A stretch of 64,000 bases of DNA, taken from NCBI RefSeq assembly GCF_026151205.1, contig NC_087072.1:791875-855874 (forward strand), in the 5' to 3' direction. Positions 10,908 through 22,322 of this stretch are shown here, in pieces. The stretch comes from Bolinopsis microptera. Its lineage: Eukaryota; Ctenophora; Tentaculata; Lobata; Bolinopsidae. Numbering within the stretch: the stretch's first letter is position 1; each line of letters opens with the position of its first letter. The notes under the pieces are model-generated. The model was not told the origin of the DNA. It made no database searches and worked only from the letters and a program-made list of their open reading frames with translations. A program made the position numbers and the translations under genes.

Positions 10908-13900
10908 ATGGGTTACAACTTCCGACCACCTGGTGTTCTGGAGAGACTGTTCCAAGTAAAAACAGCGGACACAGGAGAAAAGACAGAGCTCAAGAGGTGC
11001 CTGACTTTGTTCCCTCTCATGGTACAGGGTCTCGCTCACATGCTCGGTGCAGGTTAGTGCGGAGGGGGGGGCTCCATCAGAGGGGGGCTCACATGCTCGG
11101 TGCAGGTTAGTGCTGAGGGGGGGGGGGGGGCACCATCAGAGGGGGCTCACATGCTCGGTGCAGGTTAGTGCTGAGGGGGGGGGGGCTCCATCAGAGGGGG
11201 GCTCACATGCTCGGTGCAGGTTAGTGCTGAGGGGGGCTCACATGCTCGGTGCAGGTTAGTGCTGAGGGGGGGGGGGGGGCTCCATCAGAGGGGGGCTCAC
11301 ATGCTCGGTGCAGGTTAGTACTGAGGGTGGGCTCCATCAGAGGGGGGCTCACATGCTCGGTGCAGGTTAGTGCTGAGGGGGGGGGGGGGGGGGGCTCCAT
11401 CAGAGGGGGCTCACATGCTCGGTGCAGGTTAGTGCTGAGGGGGGGGGGGGGCTCCATCAGAGGGGGGCTCACATGCTCGGTGCAGGTTAGTGCTGAGGGG
11501 GGGGGGCTCCATCAGAGGGGGGCTCACATGCTCGGTGCAGGTTAGTGCTGAGGGGGGGGGGGGCTCCATCAGAGGGGGGCTCACATGCTCGGTGCAGGTT
11601 AGTGATGAGGGGGGGGGCTCCATCAGAGGGGGGCTCACATGCTCGGTGCAGGTTAGTGCTGAGGGGGGGGGGGCTCCATCAGAGGGGGGCTCACATGCTC
11701 GGTGCAGGTTAGTGCTGAGGGGGGGGGGCTCCATCAAAGGGGGGCTCACATGCTCGGTGCAGGTTAGTACTGAGGGTGGGCTCCATCAGAGGGGGGCTCA
11801 CATGCTCGGTGCAGGTTAGTACTGAGGGTGGGCTCCATCAGAGGGGGGCTCACATGCTCGGTGCAGGTTAGTGCTGAGGGGGGGGGCTCCATCAGAGGGG
11901 GCTCACATGCTCGGTGCAGGTTAGTGCTGAGGGGGGGGGCTCCATCAGAGGGATGCTCACATGCTCGGTGCAGGTTAGTGCTGAGGGGGGGGGGGCTCCA
12001 TCAGAGGGGGGCTCACATGCTCGGTGCAGGTTAGTGCTGAGGGGGGGGGGCTCCATCAGAGGGGGGCTCACATGCTCGGTGCAGGTTAGTGCTGAAGGGG
12101 GGGGGGGGGGCTCCATCAGAGGGGGGCTCACATGCTCGGTGCAGGTTAGTGCTGAGGGGGGGGGCTCCATCAGAGGGATGCTCACATGCTCGGTGCAGGT
12201 TAGTGCTGAGGGGGGGGGCTCCATCAGAGGGGGGCTCACATGCTCGGTGCAGGTTAGTGCTGAGGGGGGGGGGGGGCTCCATCAGAGGGGGGCTCACATG
12301 CTCGGTGCAGGTTAGTGCTGAGGGGGGGGGCTCCATCAGAGGGGGGCTCACATGCTCGGTGCAGGTTAGTGCTGAGGGGGGGGGCTCCATCAGAGGGATG
12401 CTCACATGCTCGGTGCAGGTTAGTGCTGAGGGGGGGGGCTCCATCAGAGGGGGGCTCACATGCTCGGTGCAGGTTAGTGCTGAGGGGGGGGGGCTCCATC
12501 AGAGGGATGCTCACATGCCCGGTGCAGGTTAGTGCTGAGGGGGGGGGGGGCTCACATGCTCGGTGCAGGTTAGTGCTGAGGGGGGGGGGCTCACATGCTC
12601 GGTGCAGGTTAGTGCTGAGGGGGGGGCTCCATCAGAGGGATGCTCACGTGCTCGGTGCAGGTACCCACTTCTAGTTCTATCATTGGGAAATTTGTTTGTG
12701 AAAACAATTATTTACTCACAAAACAGAAACTTTAGCTGCTAACAATTACAATTCTATTTTCACCGTTAATTGTCTAGTTGTCATGGTAACACCGTTCAAA
12801 TCACGATTTCAGGGATATTTGTGATAACACCTTCGATTATACAGTCAGTGGCAGGACCTGCCACCTGTATCAGCTATCTTCTATCTGGACTAGCTGCTGG
12901 CTTGTCTGTAATCTGCTACTCGGATCTTGCTTCTAGGTTTGTCTGACCGTGTGATAATACTATTAATAGTTTCCCTAATTTGACATGGTTTCCAAGACAC
13001 TTACTGGGGTCCCCAGGTAACGAGACCCCTGCCCACTGTTTAACATGTTTAACTGCCCACTGTATAACTTGTTTAACTGCCTACTGTTTAACATTTCTAA
13101 TTTCAGGTATTCGTGCTCCGGTTCAGCTTACGTTTACACTTACTTCTCACTTGGAGAATGTGCTGCAGCAATAATCGGTTTCTTCCTGATCGGAGAGTTG
13201 ATCATTCAGTCCCCCATGTTAACCCTGGGGTTAGCTGACAACATCGACCTCTTTATCTTTAACGGGACTGTCCATGCTTGGGAGGGGGAGTACTTCCCCG
13301 CCTGGTTCCTCAACACAGAACTGATAGCTATCGGAACTATGGTCTGTTTCACTGTTATCAACTTGTATGGGATTAAGATTGTTGCTTATATCAACATAGC
13401 AATAGCGGGTGTGTCCGTGCTCACTCTCTTTACCTTCTGTGGAGTAGCTCTTGCTAAAGGCAGTGTAGAGAATCTATACAAAGTCGTTAACCCGGAAGAC
13501 GGAAGAACGGGATTTGCTCCCTTCGGCTTCTCGGGCATCTTGTCCGGTGCTGGGATTGCATTCTTCGCCTTTGTAGGACTGGAAGCAGTTGTAACCCTGG
13601 GGGAGGAGGCGGTTAATCCTAAGAGGGATCTGCCCAGGGCTACTATTGGTTCCTTCTTGATGGTGCTGGTGCTTTATGTGCTCACTGCATTTTCAATTGC
13701 TTTCTTTGTGCCTTGGTATGAACTTAGTGGGAACACGGGGCTTATTGGTTCACTTCGAAACAGAGGTAAAACTTAATGTTGACTCTTAACTCTTAAAACA
13801 AGTATGTCTATTATCTAAATAGAAGTATGTTCCTATAACTAAGGTTAACACCCAGCTTTGATCACTGCATCATGACAAGCTTTACTTGTAATACTAATAT

Positions 13901-15002
13901 CTAGGTTACTAAACATAACATTTTGTCCAGGTTTCAAAGCAGCAGAGTACATCCTAACAGTTGGTCTGATATTCACTGTATTTGCCTGCGGACTCTGCAA
14001 CCTGACAACAGTGGTCCGAGTGGTGTATTCAGTAGCTGAAGATGGTCTGGTCTTCTCTTTTCTTAGCGTTGTTAACAAGAGGACCCAGGTTCCCATGTGG
14101 AATGTGCTTGTGTGCGGGATCCTGGGTATTGGGACCAGCATTGTTTACGATTTTGATACTCTGAGTCATATGGTAAATTAAAATTGTGTTCTGAATCGTT
14201 GTAATGCAGTAGTTTGAGTTAAGGTATTTCAGGAAAGTGATCCCTTCCGGCTGACGTTAATTCGCAGGGTTGAGGGTGCTATTTTGAAATGTACAGATCA
14301 ACTCTACTAACATAGAACTCTCCAGATCTCGGGCGGCACACTGATGCTAACTGATACTAACATAGAACTTTGCAGATCTCGGGCGGCACACTGATGGTGT
14401 TCATGCTGACAGCAGTAGCTGTGATGATCCTCTCCTACGACACCAGCGACCGGGAGTTACCGGTGACTAAGTCGGAGAAAACACGGCTAATACCTCTGCC
14501 ACAAGGTCGCTTCAACATTAGCACCTCACGAAAGAGACACTTCATCATCTGCCAGACTGTGTTCTTCCTATCAGCTATACTCCTTTCATGTCTCCTAACT
14601 TACTTCACCCAAACCACCTTGATAATCTGTATGGAGTGTGTCCTGTTTCTCATGATACTTACTAGCCTCTCTTTGATCCGGCTCAACATCCCTCTAAAAG
14701 AAGGGGAGGATTCCCTCTCTTTTAAAAGTCCCTTTAAGCCGTTTGTCCAGGGATTCTCAATCTTAATCAACCTGCTCCTGCTGCTTCACCTGAAACCTGT
14801 TGCTTTGCAGCAACTATCCATATACGCCGCCGTGGGACTTGTCGTTTATCTTTGTTACGGAATTTTCTTCTCCAAGATAACTAACCGGAAACAGAACCAG
14901 TTCCTGATACAGCTAACAGCTGAGTGTGAGGATACCGACAAACTGGTCCCGGATACTGCTGATGGACTCCCGAAGTTACTTTCATTTGAAAAGTCACTGT
15001 GA
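10908..15002 (+). CDS. Cationic amino acid transporter-like protein (SLC7 CAT family)
   Basis: Predicted plasma-membrane permease of the APC superfamily, expected to carry basic amino acids, 598 residues. Exons are 10908-11052, 12813-12936, 13107-13765, 13931-14172 and 14376-15002, and all phases agree. The N-terminus MGYNFRPP leads into RCLTLFPLMVQGLAHMLGAG, matching the first CAT helix (human ...VGSTLGAG). The family block AGPATCISYLLSGLAAGLS follows, then FAPFGFSGILSGAGIAFFAF with GEEAVNPKRDLP, then VYSVAEDGLVFSFLSVVNKRTQVP. The C-terminal helices resemble the CAT-specific half, including KSPFKPFVQGFSILINLLLL. It is oddly divergent where CATs read CYGEFGARVPKTGSAY: here it is CYSDLASR-YSCSGSAY, with Asp at the conserved Glu. 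Substrate specificity is therefore uncertain, and an orphan SLC7A14-like role is possible. Confidence 0.85.
11037..12660 (+). repeat. G-rich array of the transporter exon 1 splice donor
   Basis: About 31 copies of a 33- to 65-bp unit. Each carries the last bases of exon 1 (CTCACATGCTCGGTGCAG) followed by a donor, usually GTTAGTGCTGA, then 7-18 G residues and CTCCATCAGAGGGG. The true exon end at 11,052 is the first copy, and the last copy (12,644-12,660) differs by having GTACCC after CAG. Unit length varies mainly in the G-run. The array fills most of intron 1. Proteins read through it on either strand are artefacts. Confidence 0.95.
14306..14406 (+). repeat. Duplicated acceptor and start of transporter exon 5
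   Basis: Two copies, 60 bp apart, of CATAGAAC, a CAG acceptor, and the exon start ATCTCGGGCGGCACACTGATG. The downstream copy (exon start 14,376) continues into the coding exon. The upstream copy runs into stops. This is a two-copy version of the exon-edge arrays seen elsewhere in the window. Confidence 0.9.
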
Positions 15003-15251
15003 GTGTGACCGATGCGTTGAGAGCATTGTCCAGTACTTACACAGTCGCCTCATTGCAGAGACTATTCATGACTGCTGGGTGCGCGATTTCTCGACAGATT
15101 TGAGGCACTACTACTACATTGTACATACTTCAAATACTGAAATGCATCAGATATTTTATCAACGGCTAGGAGAATTATGGACGGGTAAATTCGGCGGAAT
15201 TTTGAAAACCCGCCCCATTATGCTGTGTGTTGTGGTGGTGGTGGTGATGGG
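15003..15251. other. Transporter 3' flank
   Basis: Presumed 3' UTR followed by a short GTGGTGGTGATGGGCTAG duplication where the LINE fragment begins. I find no clear AATAAA in this interval. Confidence 0.4.
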
Positions 15252-15980
15252 CTAGGCGCGGTGGTGATGGGCTAGTATGTCCAAGTTTAAGTCAGATTTT
15301 CCGAAGATTTCTTCTCTCGTCCTGATCGTTGCAGGGCACCGAATCCAGTGTGGTACTGTTTCTTCTTCTTCTCCGCAACGGGGACAAGTTGCACTCTTTG
15401 TAGAGTCGATCCTATTTTTGTAGTGGGACAGGTGAAGGCAATGGCCTGCTCTGAGTTGTGCTAGCAGCGCTCCGTCTTTCCTGCTCTCTATTTTACTGTC
15501 CGCTCTTTTTCTGTTGTATCCCTTGTAAGTCTGGGAGACCAGGTGGTGTTGGGGGTCGCTATCCTTGATGTGAGCCTTTGCTACTGCTCTGGCTACTCCG
15601 TATGAGATTGTAGACTGTCCTTGGCCCAGGTCCGGGAGTTGTGCTGCTTCCTTTGCTGCTTGGTCAGCGTTCCCAGGAATGTTGGAGTGGCCGGGAATCC
15701 AGTGCAGGTACGTTGTCCCATGGAGTGATTCCAGAGTTTTCCTGATATCCTGTGTGTCTGGGTTCAGGCTATCGATGCTAGTCAGTAATGCCTGGCTATC
15801 AGAGCATATGATGGTGTCATCATACTTCTGGTTCTCTGTCATCCATTTCAGGGCTTCCGTAAGTGCAGTTTTCTCCTCACCATAGGAGCAGGTGAACTTA
15901 TTTCCCTTCTTTTTTATGGTCTCCAGTATAACGGGGTTAGCTGCTGACCCTGTGGCGATAACTGCTGCTGTGTGTTGTCA
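15252..15980 (-). mobile_element. LINE 3' end: RNase H domain and C-terminal zinc-knuckle-like tail
   Basis: The reverse strand is open for about 240 codons. It reads as a retrotransposon RNase H domain: AVIATGS, then SYGEEKTALTEALKWM with the second catalytic acidic residue, then IICSDSQALL with the third, then the motif LHWIPGHSNIPGNADQAAKEA. It ends in a CPRCGEEEETVPHWIRCP cysteine/histidine motif near the C-terminus, as in I/Jockey/Ingi-type non-LTR elements. The first catalytic Asp (usually YTDGS) and everything upstream (reverse transcriptase, endonuclease) are missing. The copy is therefore 5'-truncated at about 15,980, which is normal for LINE insertions. It is not host coding sequence. 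Confidence 0.85.
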
Positions 15981-16576
15981 TACGTTGTATACCTCTCTTG
16001 TAGTTGTAGGTTTATAACCTACCAGGACCCGCGCCGAGTTGGACTTAATATTTGAAACAAATATTTTACGAGTATCACCCGTTAATACCTCTCTCGTGTG
16101 TCAAGCAGTTTGCAGGTCGTGATTTTATCTGTGACACAATGTTTCACTTTTATTCGCAATTTGTTTTACCAGGCGTGCTCAGAGGTTAATAAATAAAGCC
16201 CAAATTAACTTATTTGTTTAATTTTAAACATTAAAGAATGAAATTAAAATTGTAAAATTGTAATTTATCATATCAATTGAAGCATTTTTTTTTAAATCAT
16301 TGACAATTACTCGCTTTTCACTTCATAGGAAGTATTCCCACTGGCACTACCAGTACCATTCACCATTGAATATTGATTGACGATCTTGTGGTAGCACTAG
16401 CAAGAATAATTTTTCGTGTGCGGTACCGCAGCCCAATTAAATTGGATGATGTCGTATTGCGTGCATGAAAGCAGAGAGGGATTCATTTTACAATTAATAA
16501 AAGCTGTTACGCATTGCTGAATTAAAAAATTGTAAGAGTTGAAACGTCGAAGTGCGAAGGTCTTGTGATTATTTCC
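15981..16576. other. Transposon-derived and AT-rich spacer
   Basis: Starts with a CATACGTTGTAT word shared with the hairpin repeats further right, and with an AAGTTGG/AGTCCAAC-type segment also present near 21,370. The rest is AT-rich with no recognised gene. Confidence 0.5.
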
Positions 16577-16955
16577 GCTCCTACTAAATCGCTCGCCCAA
16601 ATTTTAAGAAAATTCTTGTGAAAAGGCCCTTTAGGCATGAAAGTGATCTAAATCGGTGTATTTTTGGACGCTGATTCCGAATCACCCCCCATGATGTAGG
16701 GTTAAAATGCTTCCCTGGAGAGTTATGGGCAAAAAACCGTTTTGGTCACGTGACAGGCTAATAAAACGTGAATTCGATTATTTAGGGCTCGGGTTAGAGT
16801 TAGGCCTAGGGTTGTAGTTAAGATTATGGATAGCTTCGGGGTTATGGTAAGGGTTAGGGTTGGGATTAGGGTTTATGTAAAACCGTTTTGTACGGCTGCA
16901 AAACCAAAAAAACCAAAGTCACGTGAAATTTTTGGGCGAGCGATTTAGTAAGAGC
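16577..16955. mobile_element. MITE-like unit A (379 bp) with inverted ends
   Basis: Bounded by GCTCCTACTAAATCGCTCGCCC and its near inverse ending TTAGTAAGAGC. The interior contains a degenerate GGGTTAGGG-like stretch (about 16,790-16,880) and two CACGTGA sites. It has no coding capacity. An inverted second copy lies at 19,848-21,079, so the pair flanks the foldback element symmetrically. Confidence 0.8.
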
Positions 16956-16973
16956 CCATTTTCAGTGGGTTTT

Positions 16974-17077
16974 ATTTGTATCACGTCGTGACCCCTATCG
17001 TCGTTTCACTAGTGTAGAGTTTCTACGATACAGGGGAGCCGCGCACTCGTGCGCGGCGGGACATACAACGTATGAAA
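16974..17077 (+). repeat. Hairpin repeat family, copy 1
   Basis: A roughly 100-bp module starts TATCACGTCGTGACCCC, passes CGTTTCACTA and ACGATACAGGGGA, and ends in a 9-bp GC stem (GCCGCGCAC, loop TC, GTGCGCGGC) followed by GGGACATACAACGTATGA. Further copies occur at 22,065-22,168, 22,323-22,421 and, inverted, 22,697-22,796. A diverged one lies near 21,395-21,470. Confidence 0.85.
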
Positions 17078-17100
17078 AGGTTTTATGGCGTTTATGATTA

Positions 17101-19817
17101 TAGTACAGACAGATCCGTCTGAAAAAATCGATCTGCCGACACACAAAGCTTACAAAGGATTTTTGACGTTTTTGAGTCCTAATAGATGTCCTTTATGGCT
17201 GACCAACTTTTCCAAACTTTTCCACGTGTCTTAAGGCCACTTTTTGCCACTTTACCACTTTTTACCACCTTTCTTGTTTGTCGAATATCTTTAGTTGTGA
17301 ACATCGTAAAAGGTTGCGGATCAATCGAGTGTGTTCATATTACAATGAAGAAAAACTCTTGTTATAACAATTTTTACGTCAGATAATCAGTTAATTGGAT
17401 AATTATCAATTAGCTAATTAGCAAAATTCTAAAAATTTTTTATTGGCTCAAAATGATCGGAATAGCTTAAAACACGGAGAAAAGTAGTTTTTAGAAAAAC
17501 TTTGAAAATTTTTCACTTACATTTTTTTTCGAGACTTGGAAAAATTTCGAAAATTCAAAATATTTTTTTCCGCCAAAAGTAATCAAATTGCATGAAACGC
17601 GGAGAAAAATGCTTTTCAAAAAAACTTAGTGAATTTTTCGTTTCAAGAATAATGAAATCACCAATATTTGTAGTTGGAGTTCAGGTAAATCGCGGCAGAT
17701 TTTAGTAATGAGAAATTACTAAGTGGAAAGGTCTGAAACTGAAAAACGTTAACCATACGATATAAGAGTTTCATGACTAATTACAATACAGCCTTATCGA
17801 TTTTCACAGAAACTGCACCAATGGCACAGTCAAGATCGAAAGACGAAACGATAGCCTGCTGTACTATCATTTTATTGATTTCAATGATGAATCAGTGGGG
17901 TTAAGATAATCACATTTGTAATAAATAAAACCTCTCTGTACCATCAATTGTGCTAATCTAAACCGGCCTACCTGGATTACCAGACCTCTTCTTTTCCTCA
18001 ACAATGAAGCCAAGTTGTTCATATCGCATTTGGTGGGCGATTTAAGTACATATCGAGCTGTATTCAATCACAATACGACACAATACGTGTATATTATATG
18101 GCTCTTAATGAGGTTTATGAAACGCTTAATACCGTGAGAAACCCGGTATAGAGACGTTTTACAGTTTATCACGAAAACGTATACTTGGCCTCATAACTCT
18201 TTGACAGCTCAAAGAAGGCAAGAAAAGACCAGAAAGCTTAAAATGTCAACTCGCTCTTTTCAATGCTCTTCGATCTGTCCCGAGCTGATCATAATGGGCC
18301 CCGAATATCCTGCGGGAAGAACCTGTATTTTTACTTCACAACGTCCAGATTTCAAATCAACATCCTCAATAACATTAACAATCCTTCCTGATCAGGATCT
18401 GTCTCTATTAGCAATTTCCAAAATATCCTGACTCTCGTGGAACATTTTACTGAATGAATTATTACCGGTTCTTTACTACCCCTTGCCCGACGCTCGTATC
18501 TAAATCTTATCCTTGCCCGTATGTTACCCTTGTTGATTTTACTTTTAGCCGACCCTGACATATGGGGGTGATTTTATACCGCATAGCAAATGAAGCGGTA
18601 TGCAGTACAATACAAAACAAGTCACAGTAGATGTTGGAAGGTGTATTTAAACTTGCTTCCTGGATCTGGCTGTTCCTTAGTTTCCTTGGTCTGTTCTTGC
18701 CTTCTTCGAACTGTAAATGAGCCATGAGGCCAAGTATACGTTTTCGTGATAAACTGTAAAACGTCTCTATACCGGGTTTCTCACGGTATTAAGCGTTTCA
18801 TAAACCTCATTAAGAGCCATATAATATACACGTATTGTGTCGTATTGTGATTGAATACAGCTCGATAAGTACTTACATCGCCCACCAAATGCTATATGAA
18901 CAACTTGGTTTGATTGTTGAGGAAAAGAAGAGGTCTGGTAATCCAGGTAGGCCGGTTTAGATTAGCACAATTGACGGTACAGAGAGGTTTTATTTATTAC
19001 AAATGTGATTATCTTAACCCCACTGATTCATCATTGAAATCAATAAAATGATAGTACAGCAGGCTATCGTTTCGTCTTTCGATCTTGACTGTGCCATTGG
19101 TGCAGTTTCTGTGAAAATCGATAAGGCTGTATTGTAATTAGTCATGAAACTCTTATATCGTATGGTTAACGTTTTTCAGTTTCAGACCTTTCCACTTAGT
19201 AATTTCTCATTACTAAAATCTGCCGCGATTTACCTGAACTCCAACTACAAATATTGGTGATTTCAGTATTCTTGAAACGAAAAATTCACTAAGTTTTTTT
19301 GAAAAGCATTTTTCTCCGCGTTTCATGCAATTTGATCACTTTTGGCGGAAAAAAATATTTTGAATTTTCGAAATTTTTCCAAGTCTCGAAAAAAAATGTA
19401 AGTGAAAAATTTTCAAAGTTTTTCTAAAAACTACTTTTCTCCGTGTTTTAAGCTATTCCGATCATTTTGAGCCAATAAAAAATTTTTAGAATTTTGCTAA
19501 TTAGCTAATTGATAATTATCCAATTAACTGATTATCTGACGTAAAAATTGTTATAACAAGAGTTTTTCTTCATTGTAATATGAACACACTCGATTGATCC
19601 GCAACCTTTTACGATGTTCACAACTAAAGATATTCGACAAACAAGAAAGGTGGTAAAAAGTGGTAAAGTGGCAAAAAGTGGCCTTAAGACACGTGGAAAA
19701 GTTTGGAAAAGTTGGTCAGCCATAAAGAACATCTATTAGGACTCAAAAACGTCAAAAATCCTTTGTAAGCTTTGTGTGTCGGCAGATCGATTTTTTCAGA
19801 CGGATCTGTCTGTACTA
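17101..19817. mobile_element. 2.7-kb foldback element with 1,094-bp inverted arms
   Basis: Two nearly identical inverted arms (17,101-18,194 and 18,724-19,817) flank a 529-bp spacer. The ends are TAGTACAGACAG and its inverse. TTA is present on both sides (17,098-17,100 and 19,818-19,820), which fits a 3-bp target-site duplication such as those made by PIF/Harbinger-type transposases. The arms carry short matching reading frames (66 codons each) that I do not recognise. The spacer contains diverged coding-like sequence on the reverse strand (for example PAGYSGPIMISSGQIEEH at about 18,270) with stops. No intact transposase is visible, so it is probably non-autonomous. The arms differ at only scattered positions, so the structure is young or maintained by conversion. 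Confidence 0.87.
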
Positions 19818-19847
19818 TTAGGGTATATTTTGGGACTGAAATAATCG

Positions 19848-21079
19848 GCTCTTACTAAATCGCTCGCCTAAAAATTTCACGTGACTTTGGTTTTTTTGGT
19901 TTTGCAGCCGTACAAAACGGTTTTACATAAACTAGTAGAGGCTCTTACGGGCATTGTCTGCTCGATACGCTATGGACCCCAGATACACCTTACTAGACGT
20001 ATTTTTGACCGTAAAATCGATTAAAAGTGGTTTTAAAATGATTGGACTGACTTTTTGGGGGTAAAATTGCAAAAAAACCGATTTTTGGGCAAAAAATAGG
20101 CCAAAAAACCATGTTTTTTGATATTTTGAACAAGTTAATTTTGTTGCCATGTCGGCGAAACTTGCATGGAGATAGCTAAAACACAGCCGCACAAGATGAT
20201 ATAAAAATTTTAAAAATCCCTCTATTTTTTTGGGGGTAAAAATCCAAAAAAGTGGTAAAAATTTTGACTTTTTTGCTTTAAGTTTGAATAATTTTTTGCA
20301 GTTGTATTAAATCAGCCCAAAAATAGTCACATCGTGTTTGCCTAAATTTTTCATTTCCGAGAAGTACCCACTTTATATACTTTATCGAAGTTTGAATATT
20401 GTCACTCCGCAAGCGTTTTTGCCAAATTTTCGACGCGCACTACGCGCAAAAGCATTTAGTTGTTATCAATTGGCACCCGCGCGTTCATCATAAATTTCAA
20501 ACAGCTATAACTCAGCGAGATTATGTCCGTTCTAGCTCATATTTTCACACCAAATAGAAAATAATGTGATCTTATTGCTGACAAAATATAAATATAATTA
20601 CTCTGTTTGCCTTAGAGTAATAGACTGTCAAAGTTTAAAACGCGCATTGGTATAGCACGTGACTAATAATGCCAAATTTATACTTCTTAACATATTATCG
20701 ATCCTTAGACATCATACTATTGTGTCCAATTAGCGGTAAGGTCTCTAAACTCGTAGCAGAAAACACGTCATTTTGCCCGTAAGAGCCTCTACTAAACCCT
20801 AATCCCAACCCTAACCCTTACCATAACCCCGAAGCTATCCATAATCTTAACCACAACCCTAACCCGAGCCCTAAATAATCGAATTCACGTTTTACTAGCC
20901 TGTCACGTGACCAAAACGGTTTTTTGCCCATAACTCTCCAGGGAAGCATTTTAACCCTACATCATGGGGGGTGATTCGGAATCAGCGTCCAAAAATACAC
21001 CGATCTAGATCACTTTCATGCCTAAAGGGCCTTTTCACAAGAATTTTCTTAAAATTTGGGCGAGCGATTTAGTAGGAGC
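19848..21079. mobile_element. MITE-like unit A', inverted copy split by another element
   Basis: Inverted copy of the unit at 16,577-16,955, with ends GCTCTTACTAAATCGC and TTAGTAGGAGC. After removing the 862-bp insertion and its duplicated 3 bases, it is collinear with the uninterrupted unit. This shows both the insertion site and the order of events. Confidence 0.85.
19933..20794. mobile_element. 862-bp nested DNA transposon/MITE with 3-bp target duplication
   Basis: The terminal inverted repeats begin TAGTAGAGGCTCTTACGGGC and end with the inverse. AAC lies on both sides (19,930-19,932 and 20,795-20,797), and the empty site, with one AAC, is preserved in the left copy of unit A (about 16,870). 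The interior is AT-rich with homopolymer runs. A reverse-strand frame of 86 codons is not recognisable. It is non-autonomous by appearance. Confidence 0.85.
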
Positions 21080-22064
21080 GCTGAAAATGATGTCTACAGG
21101 TATATATAGCCCCTACACCTTCCCAAATTATTTAGCAAGGATTCAGAGCCAGTTGTTTAAATTAACTTGAATGTTATTGTCAAGACATTGAAGTAAATGA
21201 GTGGAGCCTCTTTCTCTTTCATCTCAATTTCAACAGTTCATCTTTCATCTCAACACTTTCTCTTTCATCTTAACATCACCAATGCATTATCGCATTTAGA
21301 AAACCACGATACAGTCAATGGGTGATGCTCGTAAAATATTTCATATTTGTTCCAAGACCGTCGACGAGTCCAACTCGGCACGTCTTGGTAAGTTATAAAC
21401 CTACAACATACAACGATACAGCCTAGCCAAGCACTCGTGGGCGGCAGGTCTACAACGTGTGACAATCCCTCAATGGATACACTGACGAGCAATAAATAAA
21501 ATTGTATATATATATATATATAACGGCTTTATGGTGTTACCACCCTTTAGTGATCCGTGCAGTGTTACCGGACTCGGACTAGATATACGGGTAGCAAATC
21601 ATTATAGTCTAATCAAATTTAAAGCCCGCGCCAGCCGCACCGATTTCGGATATTGTGAAACAAGAGCGTCACGTAATACGCTTCACCTAACCATGTGCGC
21701 CTTTGCGGGCGCGCTTGTTTCACAAGTAAAGAGGTTAGAGGCGGGGCGCACTACTGCAATTGCGCTAGGGCTCTGGATAAAGCAAGTAGTACTACACGAA
21801 AGCTATAGTTTGGTTACCTAGCTTGCTATTTCATAGTTTATTGCTTGACGGATGTTACTTGTCTTAATTTCTTCGAAGTTGGAAGTAGCCGGTAGCGCGC
21901 GCCGGGCTAGACCATTAACAATGGTCAATCTATTGCTTGCTTCTTTCATGTGTAATGCAGGATCTCGAAAAGGTAGGTGATAAGGACACGCACAACTTTT
22001 GATTGACGATGTCAATCCGGCCCTTCAAAAGGGTTGACATTGTTCGCTTTGCAGAGCAACAATC
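21080..22064. other. Intergenic spacer with repeat fragments
   Basis: Contains a CTTTCATCTCAA-type short repeat (about 21,215-21,275), a diverged hairpin-family fragment (about 21,395-21,470) and a (TA)n run at about 21,507-21,523. A 96-codon open frame (21,531-21,821) has no recognisable motif, and I do not call it a gene. Confidence 0.5.
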
Positions 22065-22168
22065 TATTTGTATCACGTCGTGTCGTCGTGACCCGTTGTC
22101 GTTTCACTAAATGTATCGTGACTAGTACGATACAGCCGCGCACTCGTGCGCGGCGGGTCTACAATGAA
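22065..22168 (+). repeat. Hairpin repeat family, copy 2
   Basis: Same order of motifs as the copy at 16,974: TATCACGTCGTG, CGTTTCACTA, ACGATACAG, then the 9-bp GC hairpin and GGGTCTACAATG. It is slightly diverged and in direct orientation relative to copy 1. Confidence 0.8.
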
Positions 22169-22322
22169 TGATAACAATCTACGAAGCAAAATTGCTCTAA
22201 CCAGAGCCCTCTCGCTTGCAGTAGCGCGCGACCGCGTAGACACATGGCTATGTGAAAAGCAAGAAGCAAAAACAAAAATGATATGTGATAGTTCTCGCGG
22301 CGAGTACGAGTCGAAGCGGCTT

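Noticed and set aside
11047-12674. Many overlapping 70- to 147-codon frames on both strands in the transporter intron
   Set aside because: All are translations of the G-rich donor array in different frames. They share the same low-complexity peptides and break off with the repeat.
16780-16885. Interstitial telomere repeats (TTAGGG-like)
   Set aside because: Only a few degenerate GGGTTAGGG words occur, and they are part of MITE unit A, present again in its inverted copy. They are not a telomeric tract.
17186-19732. Matching 66-codon frames (MSFMADQLFQTFPRV and MFFMADQLFQTFPRV) in the two foldback arms
   Set aside because: They are the same arm sequence seen in two orientations. There is no family resemblance and no longer frame around them, so they are not called as genes.
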